From the NCBI RefSeq assembly GCF_004309735.1, contig NZ_SIXC01000005.1, forward strand, positions 1 to 64,000: a DNA stretch of 64,000 nucleotides, in the 5' to 3' direction. Shown here piece after piece: positions 7,918 to 16,167 of this stretch. A program made the translations under genes and the position numbers. Each line of letters opens with the position of its first letter. Positions within the stretch are counted from its first letter, which is position 1. This DNA comes from Desulfovibrio legallii. GTDB taxonomy: Bacteria > Desulfobacterota > Desulfovibrionia > Desulfovibrionales > Desulfovibrionaceae. Below the pieces are notes generated by a model. It saw nothing but the letters and a program-made list of their open reading frames with translations, ran no database searches and was not told the DNA's origin.

Positions 7918-9144
7918 ATGTTCCTTTGCCCTGAAATCCTGTTTGACGCCGGGCGCGTGCCCACACCCTGCTTTGTGCTGGACGCGGACCGCCTGCGCGC
8001 CAACGTCGCCGTGCTGGACCAGGTGCAGCAACGCACCGGAGCCAGAATCCTGCTGGCGCTCAAGGGCTTTGCGGCCTGGGCCACCTTTCCGTTGCTGTCG
8101 CGATTTAAAGGTACGGGCCCCCTGTGGGGAGCCTGCGCCAGCTCTGTGGACGAGGCCCGCCTGGCGCGGGAGGCGTTTGGCGGGGAGGTGCACGCCTTTG
8201 CCGCCGCCTGGAACGCGCGCGAAATGGCCGAGCTGCTCCCCCTCACAGACCACCTGGTGTTCAATTCCACGGCTCAGTGGCGGCAGTTTCGCCCCGCCAT
8301 TGCCATGCACAATCAGAGCCGCTGTCCGGACCGGCGTATCCAGTGCGGGCTGAGGATCAATCCGGAGCATTCCGAGGGCGCGGCGGCCATCTACGACCCC
8401 TGCGCGCCGGGGTCGCGCCTGGGCATCCGGCGCAAAGATTTTGACCCCACGGCTCTGGAGGGCATCTCCGGCCTGCATTTCCATACCCTTTGCGAGCAGA
8501 ACGCCGACGCCCTGCAGCGCACCTTGGCCGCCGTGGAGGAAAAATTCGGCCCCTGGCTGTCCCAGTGCCGCTGGATCAACATGGGCGGCGGGCACCACAT
8601 CACCCGGCCGGACTACGACCTGGACCTGCTCTGCCGCCTGCTTACGGACTGGCGGGACCGTTACCAGGCGCAAATCTATCTGGAGCCGGGCGAAGCCGTG
8701 GCCCTGAACGCGGGCTGGCTTACAGCCACCGTGCTGGACGTGGTGCAGGCCGACATGCCCGTGGCCATCCTGGATCTGGGCGTGCCTTGCCACATGCCCG
8801 ACGTGCTGGAAATGCCCTACCGGCCCAATGTGCTTTTTCTGGCCGAAGACGGTTTGCCCTCCCGCGCGGGCCTGCCCGGAAAACAGGCCTGGACCTGCCG
8901 CCTGGCGGGCAAATCCTGCCTGGCCGGGGACGTGGCCGGGGAATACTCCTTCAGCGCGCCCTTGCTGCCCGGCCAACGCCTGGCCTTTGAGGATATGGCC
9001 ATCTACAGCATGGTCAAAACCACCACCTTCAACGGCCTGCGCCTGCCCTCCATCGGTATTTGCGAAGCTGATGCCGCGGGCGGCCAGGGCTTTCGTCTGC
9101 TGCGCCAGTTCGGCTACGAAGATTTTAAAGGCAGATTGTCGTAA
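7918..9144 (+). CDS. nspC: Carboxynorspermidine decarboxylase
   Basis: NspC is a PLP-dependent alanine-racemase-fold enzyme that decarboxylates carboxy(nor)spermidine to (nor)spermidine. The 408-aa product shows the PLP-lysine motif ILLALKGFAAW, SRLGIRR, LHFHTLCEQ, WINMGGGHHITRPDYD and YLEPGEAVALNAGW. ATG at 7918 is preferred over the ATG six bases upstream, because AAGG would touch the upstream codon but sits six bases from this one. It follows gap by 23 bases and overlaps trmH by one base. The partner carboxynorspermidine dehydrogenase is not in the window. Confidence 0.92.
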   Translation: MFLCPEILFDAGRVPTPCFVLDADRLRANVAVLDQVQQRTGARILLALKGFAAWATFPLLSRFKGTGPLWGACASSVDEARLAREAFGGEVHAFAAAWNAREMAELLPLTDHLVFNSTAQWRQFRPAIAMHNQSRCPDRRIQCGLRINPEHSEGAAAIYDPCAPGSRLGIRRKDFDPTALEGISGLHFHTLCEQNADALQRTLAAVEEKFGPWLSQCRWINMGGGHHITRPDYDLDLLCRLLTDWRDRYQAQIYLEPGEAVALNAGWLTATVLDVVQADMPVAILDLGVPCHMPDVLEMPYRPNVLFLAEDGLPSRAGLPGKQAWTCRLAGKSCLAGDVAGEYSFSAPLLPGQRLAFEDMAIYSMVKTTTFNGLRLPSIGICEADAAGGQGFRLLRQFGYEDFKGRLS

Positions 9145-9734
9145 TGCCCAAACTCCCCACAGAACGCCGCAGGGCACGGTTGCTCCAGGTGCTGGCCCAC
9201 CGGCAGGACGATCTTACCCTGGTGCTGGCCAATATTCACGACCCGCACAATGTTTCGGCCATCTACCGTTCCTGCGACGCCTTTGGGGTCAGCCGCGTGC
9301 ACCTCTACTATACGGATACCCCTTTTCCTGTACTGGGGCGCAAAACCTCGGCCTCAGCCCGCAAATGGGTAGAAAGTTCCCGCCACAAAAATGCTGCAGA
9401 TCTCTTCAACGGCCTCAGCGCCCAGGGCATGCAGATTCTGGCCACCTCCTGCGAGCCTGGGGCCCGCCCTCTGCGCCAGTGGGACTTCACCCAGCCCACG
9501 GCCGTCATCATGGGCAACGAGCACAGCGGCGTGGCCCCGGACCTGCTGCGCCAGGCCCACGGGTCGCTCTACATCCCCATGTACGGCATGATCCAGAGCT
9601 TCAACGTCTCCGTGGCCGCCGCCATTATTCTGGCCGAGGCCGCCCGCCAGCGCGAGGCCGCGGGCTTCTACGCCGCGCCCCGCGTGAGCGAGGGGGCCCT
9701 GGAAGCCCGCTTGAACGCCTGGCTGGAAAAATAG
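9144..9734 (+). CDS. TrmH-type RNA 2'-O-methyltransferase
   Basis: This SPOUT-fold enzyme transfers methyl from SAM to a ribose 2'-OH, most likely tRNA Gm18. The 196-aa product carries the three SpoU motifs: LANIHDPHNVSAIYRSCDAFG (motif 1 region), AVIMGNEHSGV (motif 2) and LYIPMYGMIQSFNVSVAAAI (motif 3). The start overlaps the nspC stop (TAATG), indicating coupling. TrmH proper is favoured over TrmB/TrmL by the PMYGMIQSFNVS form of motif 3. Confidence 0.85.
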   Translation: MPKLPTERRRARLLQVLAHRQDDLTLVLANIHDPHNVSAIYRSCDAFGVSRVHLYYTDTPFPVLGRKTSASARKWVESSRHKNAADLFNGLSAQGMQILATSCEPGARPLRQWDFTQPTAVIMGNEHSGVAPDLLRQAHGSLYIPMYGMIQSFNVSVAAAIILAEAARQREAAGFYAAPRVSEGALEARLNAWLEK

Positions 9735-9804
9735 CTCGCCGCACATAAGAATTTTGCGCAGCCAACAATATTGCGGACCCCAAACCAGCGCTGTTGGGGG
9801 CTGG

Positions 9805-9853
9805 AACGCAGATTGCCTTTGAGAAGAATGCCTTCTCAAAGGCAATCTGCGTT
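9805..9853. repeat. Perfect 22-bp inverted repeat, related to family B
   Basis: Arms 9805-9826 and 9832-9853 are exact reverse complements around a 5-base loop AATGC. The core CAGATTGCCTTTGAGAA recurs in reverse in the 3' part of family B (near 36187-36222), so this is probably a B-derived fragment. It lies between convergent trmH and the membrane protein gene and could terminate transcription in either direction, though no U-tract follows. Confidence 0.6.
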
Positions 9854-9940
9854 GCGCGCGGGGAAAGCGCTGCGGCCGCAAAAACGCGGGTCAGGCTGCG
9901 CTTGCGGCTCCGGGGCGGGCGTCTGCTTACGCAGAGCCGC

Positions 9941-10067
9941 TAGGGCAGTTAGCGAATGAAATGAGCTAACTGCTCTGCAAGGATTTTCTTGAAAATCCTT
10001 GCCACAAAATGCGAGAAGGCAGGCTTTTGCCTGCCGTAAGCGAGCATTTCAAGTGTTAAATGCTCTA
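9941..10067 (-). repeat. 127-bp MITE-like element, family A copy 3
   Basis: An inverted copy of the same 127-bp element, with TA at both ends (TAGGGCAGTTAGC to AAATGCTCTA). Its right edge is 23 bases from the stop codon of the minus-strand membrane protein. Confidence 0.8.
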
Positions 10068-10090
10068 GGGCAGGACAACGCTGCAAGGCC

Positions 10091-10885
10091 CTAAGCGTCG
10101 GCAGTGTTGTCGGCGTCTGGGTGTTTTTCAAGGTTTTCCTGGATGCAGCGCAGCACATAGGTATTTTTTTCCATGCTCAGGACCACAAGAAACATGGTGA
10201 AAAAGATAAAAACGCCCAATGCGATCGCTGCCGTGTAAAAGACCACGCCGGACTGCGCTTTTTTGAGCATGACCTGTTCCCTTTCCTGGGCGATGCTCCT
10301 GCGCTGCGCGGCAATACTGCTGTCAATCTGTGCAAAATAATCGTCCAGAAAAAGCGCCCAGGTGATGTAGTCCGGGGCGGTCTGCGGCAAGGCCCGGATG
10401 CGATCCGCATCGGCTTCAAGGGCCTTGGCCTCCACGTCAAGCTGCGCCAGCAGACTGCTGACGCTGAAATGTGCGGTGTACTGCGTGGCGGCTTTATAAA
10501 TGCGAAAGCGAAGTTTGTTGCCGGGAGAGAGCTGCTGCGCCTTGTTGGCAAAGCTGACGATGGATTTTTCAATGCTGTTCAGGACGTCCAGGTATTCTGC
10601 GGGAATAGCTTCAGGATTGGCGGGCGGGGTCTTGTCCCCCTGAGGGGTGGCGGGAGCCTGCTGTTGGGCCTTTGCCTGCTCCACAGCGGCCTTGGCCTGG
10701 GCCCTTTCGCGCTTGAGTCGTTCATAGGAAGGCGTGGGCTGCGTAAACCTTTCTTGCGGGCTGGCATTGTGCAGGTACAGGCCGTAAAGGCCAAGCCCAA
10801 AGGCGGTGACAAGACTTATTGAAGTAACAACAAAGAAAAAAAACTGACTGATTTTAAAAAACTTGCGTTCCACAGGCGTTTTCAT
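10091..10885 (-). CDS. Hypothetical membrane protein with two terminal transmembrane segments
   Basis: The 264-aa protein has a hydrophobic segment at about residues 14-37 (FFFFVVTSISLVTAFGLGLYG) and another near 220-242 (FYTAAIALGVFIFFTMFLVVL). Between them lies an extracytoplasmic region of ~180 residues containing an Ala/Gln/Lys-rich stretch (AQAKAAVEQAKAQQ) likely to form a coiled coil. No family was recognised. A purine-rich AAGGGGAAG precedes the ATG. The next gene upstream on the same strand, 103 bases away, encodes a TPR protein with a signal peptide. Confidence 0.7.
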   Translation of the reverse strand: MKTPVERKFFKISQFFFFVVTSISLVTAFGLGLYGLYLHNASPQERFTQPTPSYERLKRERAQAKAAVEQAKAQQQAPATPQGDKTPPANPEAIPAEYLDVLNSIEKSIVSFANKAQQLSPGNKLRFRIYKAATQYTAHFSVSSLLAQLDVEAKALEADADRIRALPQTAPDYITWALFLDDYFAQIDSSIAAQRRSIAQEREQVMLKKAQSGVVFYTAAIALGVFIFFTMFLVVLSMEKNTYVLRCIQENLEKHPDADNTADA

Positions 10886-10988
10886 CGGCGCACTTCCCCT
10901 TGCGGCGGTATCAGAAGTTTCTGAGCTGGACTGCCAACTTTGCAGCGAAAAAGACAGGTCTACTGGGAACTACTTCAACGGGCTGAAA

Positions 10989-11741
10989 TCAGCTCCATTT
11001 TTCTGAAGCCTTGATTTGATCCAGCAACAGATTTGCTTCACGTTTTTTGTCTGCCTGGGCGAGATGCCGCAGCGAAGCGGCCAGCAATTCTTTCGCCTTG
11101 TCGTACTGCCGCCTTTCCATGTGGATTTTAGCCAGGTAAAAATAACAATTGGCGCGTGTTTCCCGGGGCAGAGCCTCGCTCTGCACGGCTTTGGACAAAT
11201 CTTCAAAGGCCCCGTCAGGCTGGTGCGCCAGGAAGCGTGCGGCCCCGCGTCGGGCATAAAATACAGGAACGGAGGGGTCCAGGGATATGGCTTTATCCAT
11301 GTCTGCCAGGGCCTTTTCCATCTGGCCCGATTCTCGGTAGGCCAAACCACGCAGGCTGTAGGCCCCGGCATTGATGGGCGTTACGGCAATGGCTTTGTCC
11401 AGGGATTTGACGGCGTTTTCATACTGCTGCGCCTGGAAGTAGAGGATGCCGAGTTTTTCGTGATAGCGGCCGTTGTCGGGAGCCAGTTCGGCGGCTTTGG
11501 CGCAATAGGTGATGGCTTCCTGCGGATTCTTCTCGGCGAGGCTGTAGAGGTAATAGGCCATGGCCTTGTATTCGTTGCTGGTATGCACGTCGTTGATGAC
11601 GGCTTTGACCAGGTCTCTGGCCCTTTCGGGCTGGCCTCTTTCCAGCGCTTTTACCGCCGCATTGAGCTCGTCTATAGCATCGGCAAAACAGGGTGAAACC
11701 GGCGCAAGAAGCAAACAAAGAAGAAGGAACCCTCTGAGCAT
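10989..11741 (-). CDS. Exported TPR-repeat protein
   Basis: The 250-aa protein begins MLRGFLLLCLLLAPVSPCFADAID, a signal peptide with likely cleavage after CFA. About five tetratricopeptide repeats follow (YHEKLGILYFQAQQYENAV, GAYSLRGLAYRESGQMEKAL, VFYARRGAARFLAHQ and others). Such proteins scaffold envelope complexes. ATG at 11741 is chosen because GGAGAA stands six bases upstream; an in-frame ATG 33 bases earlier would place extra residues before the signal peptide. A partnership with the neighbouring membrane protein is inferred from spacing. Confidence 0.8.
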   Translation of the reverse strand: MLRGFLLLCLLLAPVSPCFADAIDELNAAVKALERGQPERARDLVKAVINDVHTSNEYKAMAYYLYSLAEKNPQEAITYCAKAAELAPDNGRYHEKLGILYFQAQQYENAVKSLDKAIAVTPINAGAYSLRGLAYRESGQMEKALADMDKAISLDPSVPVFYARRGAARFLAHQPDGAFEDLSKAVQSEALPRETRANCYFYLAKIHMERRQYDKAKELLAASLRHLAQADKKREANLLLDQIKASEKWS

Positions 11742-11774
11742 GGCATTCTCCGGTAGTGTTGCGGTAATGGGCAC

Positions 11775-11860
11775 AAATATATAATACTATATTTATAATT
11801 GCAATATTTTTATATAAAAATAATTAATAAAATAATTTTATGCAGTTAAAGTTTTAATTG
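11775..11860. other. AT-rich intergenic patch upstream of the TPR gene
   Basis: Nearly pure A/T sequence (AAATATATAATACTATATT and following) stands out against GC-rich surroundings. It lies just upstream of the TPR gene and probably holds its promoter and A-tract elements. No unambiguous -35/-10 pair was chosen. Confidence 0.5.
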
Positions 11861-11949
11861 GCGTGGGTGTCCGGGGCGGCAAAACCCGGCAGAAGGGGGG
11901 ATGTGTGCCTGTAAGGCCTGCGGCGCGACAGGCGGCACGGCAGCCCGTC

Positions 11950-11988
11950 AGGCAAACGGCCTGCCCGTTCGGGGCAGGCCGTTTGCCT
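11950..11988. terminator. Strong hairpin downstream of the PAS/HD-GYP gene
   Basis: A perfect 16-bp stem (AGGCAAACGGCCTGCC with its complement) surrounds a 7-base loop. It stands ~75 bases beyond the end of the minus-strand secretion operon. There is no clear U-tract on either strand, so it may stabilise the 3' end rather than terminate alone. Confidence 0.5.
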
Positions 11989-12063
11989 TCCTGGGGAAGA
12001 TTTTTGAAGGATGCGGGCGCCTGGGGTCAGGGAGCTTTTGTGCAAACGCCCTGCCCCTGACAG

Positions 12064-14154
12064 CTAGGCTTCCTGTCCGTTCTGGAGGCGTGTGAAAAAG
12101 GTTTTGCCTTCGTCCGTGCCAAGAATGGTCTGGAGGGCGGCGATCACCTGTGGGTCGTAGCTGGGCGGCGTGGTTTTGAGCAGCTTGAGGGCCGCGTCCA
12201 CGGGCAAGGCGGTGCGGTAGGAGCGGGGACGGACCAGGGCGCAGAAGGTATTGGCCACGGCCAGGATGCGGGCGTTGGGGCAGATGTTCTCGCCCTGGAG
12301 GTGGTCGGGATAGCCGGAGCCGTCCAGGCGTTCGTGCATCTGGGTCATGGCTTCCAGCACGGGCAGGCCAAAGTCAATGCCGGCCAGGGCTTCGCGGGCG
12401 TAGTCCACGTGGCGTTCCAGCTGGGCTCGTTCGTCGGGGGTGAGGCTGCCGGACTTGGTAAGCAGCTCTTTGGGCAGCTGGATCATGCCCAGTTGGGAGA
12501 GCTTGGCGGCGGTGCGCAGGGTGGCCAGGGTTTCCGGGTCGTCGCGGCCCAGCTGGCGAGCCAGGAGGACGGCCAGCTGGGCGGTGAAGTCGGAATGTCC
12601 GCGCAGGTAGGCGTCCACGGCCTCGATGGCGCGCACAAAGGCGTTGACGGCCTGCGTGACCATAAGCTGGGCGCGTTGCTGGGCCAGGGCCAGCTCGGTC
12701 ATGTCGCTGTAGACGGAAACCACGCCGGTGATGCGGCTCTGTTCGTCGCGGAAAGGCGTGCAGGAGGTCAAAAAGTAGCGGGTCTGCCCCCGGATAGGCA
12801 GGGTTTCGGTAAAGCTGGAAAGGCTTTGCGTCTGGTAGACGGCCAGGGTGTGGGTGACCAGGCTGCGGGCCAGGTCCGGACCCAGGTCGGTGTGGGCCAT
12901 GCCGGGCAGCTGTTCGGCGGGCAGACCTGTCATGCGGGCAAAGCCTTGGTTGGCGTAGAAGAGGCGGCCGTTAAAGTCGTTGAGCACAATACCGGCGGAA
13001 AGGGCGGAATTGACGCCGTCCATAATCTGTTTCTGCTGGTTGACCACGCGGTAGAGGCGGCGCAGCTGGTCGGCCACGGCGCGTTCGTTGCGGCCTACCA
13101 ACCACCACCAGAGGGCAGCCAGCATGATGCCTGCCAGGGCCGTGAACACCAGGGAGGCCAGCAGGGCGTTTTTACGGATATGCGCGTACTGGGCCTCCAA
13201 CTCCGGAGCGGGCACGCCCTGGGCCACCAGCCAGGGCAGGCCGGGTACGGGTTCTGCCAGACAGTAGCTCTGCCGCCAGTGTTCGGGCAGGGCGTTGTCT
13301 TCGCGCATGGCCGGGGGCAGGCGGCCGTTTTCCAGCTGCCAGCCGGGCAGGTTGTGGGGGCCGGTTTGGGGGTCCAGGCGTTGCAGGCTGTTGCCGAGGG
13401 CCTGCAGGATGGCCGATTCGCCAGTATGGGAAACGGCCTTGACCACGGGCGATACGTTGGCGCTGAGCAGCAGCACGGCGGGCACGCCGACGCCGGAAGC
13501 GTCCATGTAGAGGGGGGTGAACACGGGGTAGGCCATGTCCATGACCAGCAGGCCGTCTTCACGGCGTGCGGGCAGAAAAACGGGCTGTTTGTCGCTGAAG
13601 GCTTTAAGCGCGCTCGTGCGCTGGGCCTCGTCCAATTGGGGTGGCTTGCCCGCGGACAAGAAAATTTCGCCTGTGGCATTGAGCAACGAAACCCGGAGAA
13701 AACTATTCTTTTCTTTAAAATCACGCAATTGCCGCAACGTCGCAGGCAGGCGCGGGGCCAGGGCCGCCAGGGGCGCGGCGGTATCCTGCAGGGGGGCCGT
13801 CAGGGACATGGGCTCGGCCTCCAGCGTGGCCGCCAGCTCCAGAACGGCGGCGGCGGGCTGGCCCGTGTTGGCCGCCTCTGCGGCAAACAGGCGTAGCCAG
13901 TCCTGGCCGACAAAGGTGCGGACCTGATCTGTGAGGCTGCCGGACCAGACCGTGAGCAGCGCTACTTGGTTGGCGGTCTGCACGCTGAGGCTCTGGGCCG
14001 TTTCATGCCATTGGCGCTGGCGGGCGTTGCGCAGATACCAGTTGGCGCTGACGGCAATGCAGACCACGGCCAGGGCAAACAGACCCAGCATGGCCAGACC
14101 GGCGCGGCGGTTGTGTCGGCGGGATTTCTGGTCGGGATTTTCCTGCGTGGACAT
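12064..14154 (-). CDS. Membrane sensor with PAS domain and degenerate HD-GYP domain
   Basis: The 696-aa protein has TM1 (about 20-42), a periplasmic sensor region to ~325, TM2 (~330-353, ASLVFTALAGIMLAALWWWL), a PAS domain (~370-490) and a C-terminal HD-GYP domain (~498-690). HD-GYP enzymes hydrolyse c-di-GMP, but here the HD signature reads AAKLSQLGMIQLP, so the metal-binding His-Asp is Ser-Gln. The HHE motif reads MHERLDGSGYP and the later ADxFDAL reads ANTFCAL. The GYP triad remains. It is therefore more likely a c-di-GMP or protein-interaction sensor than an enzyme. ATG at 14154 follows GAGAGG at 8 bases. It is the last gene of the type I secretion operon. Confidence 0.85.
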   Translation of the reverse strand: MSTQENPDQKSRRHNRRAGLAMLGLFALAVVCIAVSANWYLRNARQRQWHETAQSLSVQTANQVALLTVWSGSLTDQVRTFVGQDWLRLFAAEAANTGQPAAAVLELAATLEAEPMSLTAPLQDTAAPLAALAPRLPATLRQLRDFKEKNSFLRVSLLNATGEIFLSAGKPPQLDEAQRTSALKAFSDKQPVFLPARREDGLLVMDMAYPVFTPLYMDASGVGVPAVLLLSANVSPVVKAVSHTGESAILQALGNSLQRLDPQTGPHNLPGWQLENGRLPPAMREDNALPEHWRQSYCLAEPVPGLPWLVAQGVPAPELEAQYAHIRKNALLASLVFTALAGIMLAALWWWLVGRNERAVADQLRRLYRVVNQQKQIMDGVNSALSAGIVLNDFNGRLFYANQGFARMTGLPAEQLPGMAHTDLGPDLARSLVTHTLAVYQTQSLSSFTETLPIRGQTRYFLTSCTPFRDEQSRITGVVSVYSDMTELALAQQRAQLMVTQAVNAFVRAIEAVDAYLRGHSDFTAQLAVLLARQLGRDDPETLATLRTAAKLSQLGMIQLPKELLTKSGSLTPDERAQLERHVDYAREALAGIDFGLPVLEAMTQMHERLDGSGYPDHLQGENICPNARILAVANTFCALVRPRSYRTALPVDAALKLLKTTPPSYDPQVIAALQTILGTDEGKTFFTRLQNGQEA

Positions 14155-14166
14155 GTTCCGCACCTC

Positions 14167-16167
14167 TCAACGTTCCCGCAAGGCGTTTTGTTTGGCCTTG
14201 AGAATGGGCTTGAGCAGATAGTCCAACACGGTTTTTTTGCCGATGAGGATATCCGCGGTCACCACCATGCCGGGGATGATGGGCAACAGCTGGTTATGGT
14301 AGGCAATGGCGTTTTTGCGGGTGCGCACCTTGACCAGATAGAAGTGGTCGCCCCTTTTGTCCTCGATGGTGTCGGCGCTGATGGATTCCAGCTTGCCTTC
14401 CAGGCCGCCGTAGATGGAAAAATCGTAGGCGGAAACCTTGACCATCACTTCCTGACCGGGCCGCAGAAAGGCCACGTCCTGCGGCCTGACGCGGGCTTCC
14501 ACCAGCAGTGTGTCGTCCAGGGGCACCAGGTCCATGATGGGTTCGCCCGGCTTGACCACGCCGCCTACGGTGGTGATGTAGATCTGTTTGACCGTGCTGC
14601 GCACCGGGGCGCGCAGTTCGGTGCGGGTCACTCTGTCGCGCCCGGCGGAAAGACTTTCACGCAGGGAGTTGAGATCCTGACGGCGCTTGTTTATTTCGTC
14701 CGTAACGGCGGCGGCCTGTTCGGCCCGGCGGGAGGCGATGCGCTGTTTGGATTCTTCCGCTGCGGCCTGGGCTTTGGGGAGGCTGGCGGCCAGGGCGTCG
14801 ATCTGCCCCTGCAGCTCCACCACGCGCTGCTGCAGGCCCAGGTATTCCATTTTGGAAAAGTTGTGGCGCTGCACCAGGGCATAGGCCGTGTCGCGCTGTT
14901 CCATCGCCAGGGCCAGGCTGCGGTCCAGTTGCAGCTTGCGGGCGCTCTGCTCCTCCACGTCGTGGGTGCGCTGCACATATTGGGAGCGCAGCACTTCAAT
15001 TTCCGCGTGGAGCTGATCCTGCCGGCTGTGCCAGGCATTGGTCTGGTCGCGCACAATCTGCCGGGCGCGGGCCAGCACGTCGCCATCCACCTGACGCCCC
15101 ACCAGCTGGGCGGCCCAGGCGTCCAGATCTTCGGGAAAGGCGGGTTCCTGGTCTTTGAGCTCGGCTTCCAGGCGCAAAATGGCCAGGCTGTTTTCCATGG
15201 CCTTATTCACGGCGTCACGGTAGGCGCTTTCGGCCATTTCATTGTCCAGCTGGGCCAGCACCTCGCCTTTTTCCACAATCTGTCCTTCGTGCACCAGCAC
15301 CGCGCGCAAAATGCCGCCTTCCAGGTTCTGGATGGTCTGAGTGCGCTGAGAACCCACCACCGAACCTTCGGCGTGGGTCACCTCGTCCACATTGGCAAAA
15401 GCCGCCCAGAGCAGCAGGCAGAACAGCATGCCCGCCACGCACACGGAAAGGGCGCGGGCCCCGAAGCGCGGACGGCGGGCCAGGGCGGCGTCCACTTCAT
15501 TGGCAAACTGGATGTCGTCGGGGGTAAGCCCGCGCAGGGGCGCGTCCATGGCCGCAAACAGGCCGGGATTGGGCTGCGGCGGCAGGGGGGGCGCGCCTGC
15601 AGGTCCGGCGGCCGCCGCAGGGTTCTGGCCGTGCCCGGCAATCTGGGCCACGGTTTCGGCCAGGCTCTGGCGCAGAGTTTTATCGGGTTTTTGTTCCTGG
15701 TCGCCGCCCAGCAGGAGTTCCCGGAAAAAGGCTTTGGCCCCCTGGGCTTCGGGAGAGGGTTCCTGCGGCGTGACCGGGTTTTCGGGCAGGCCTGGCCCCA
15801 GCAGAGAGAGGGGCAAGCCGCCGTCCGGCCGGGGCGCTGCAGGCTGGCCTTCGCTTGGGGGCGGGGCGCCGGGCATGGCGGGCAGGGGGCCGGCCTCTGC
15901 GCCAGGGGGCTGCGGCAGAAAGGGCAGGCCAAGTTCGCCCCAGGGGCAGGCCTCGCCTTCGCGCAGGGGTACGCGAAAGGCGTCGGGCGCGGGGCCGCTT
16001 TGCAGGGGTGGGGGCATTGTGGGGCCGGGGGCGGGCCTTTCGTGCGCGGGGGCTTCCTGCGGGCGCGGGGCGGCCTCGGCAAGGCCTGCGGGCCGGGCGC
16101 GCGCGTCGGCGGGGTTGACGTCTGCAGGGCTCATGCCTGTGGTGTTGGCGTCTGCGGGCGGGCGCAT
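14167..16167 (-). CDS. HlyD-family type I secretion periplasmic adaptor with long Pro-rich N-terminus
   Basis: This is the membrane-fusion protein linking the inner-membrane ABC exporter to a TolC pore. Of its 666 residues, 1 to ~238 form an Ala/Pro-rich cytoplasmic extension not found in ordinary HlyD (usually ~400-470 aa). Then come one TM segment (~239-260, SVCVAGMLFCLLLWAAF), the biotinyl-lipoyl half motif (TIQNLEGGILRAVLVHEGQ), a long coiled-coil hairpin and the closing lipoyl/beta-barrel region (LRAPVRSTVKQIYITTVGG; MDLVPLDDTLLVEARV). The start codon overlaps the exporter's stop (TGATG), so translation is coupled. Confidence 0.88.
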   Translation of the reverse strand: MRPPADANTTGMSPADVNPADARARPAGLAEAAPRPQEAPAHERPAPGPTMPPPLQSGPAPDAFRVPLREGEACPWGELGLPFLPQPPGAEAGPLPAMPGAPPPSEGQPAAPRPDGGLPLSLLGPGLPENPVTPQEPSPEAQGAKAFFRELLLGGDQEQKPDKTLRQSLAETVAQIAGHGQNPAAAAGPAGAPPLPPQPNPGLFAAMDAPLRGLTPDDIQFANEVDAALARRPRFGARALSVCVAGMLFCLLLWAAFANVDEVTHAEGSVVGSQRTQTIQNLEGGILRAVLVHEGQIVEKGEVLAQLDNEMAESAYRDAVNKAMENSLAILRLEAELKDQEPAFPEDLDAWAAQLVGRQVDGDVLARARQIVRDQTNAWHSRQDQLHAEIEVLRSQYVQRTHDVEEQSARKLQLDRSLALAMEQRDTAYALVQRHNFSKMEYLGLQQRVVELQGQIDALAASLPKAQAAAEESKQRIASRRAEQAAAVTDEINKRRQDLNSLRESLSAGRDRVTRTELRAPVRSTVKQIYITTVGGVVKPGEPIMDLVPLDDTLLVEARVRPQDVAFLRPGQEVMVKVSAYDFSIYGGLEGKLESISADTIEDKRGDHFYLVKVRTRKNAIAYHNQLLPIIPGMVVTADILIGKKTVLDYLLKPILKAKQNALRER

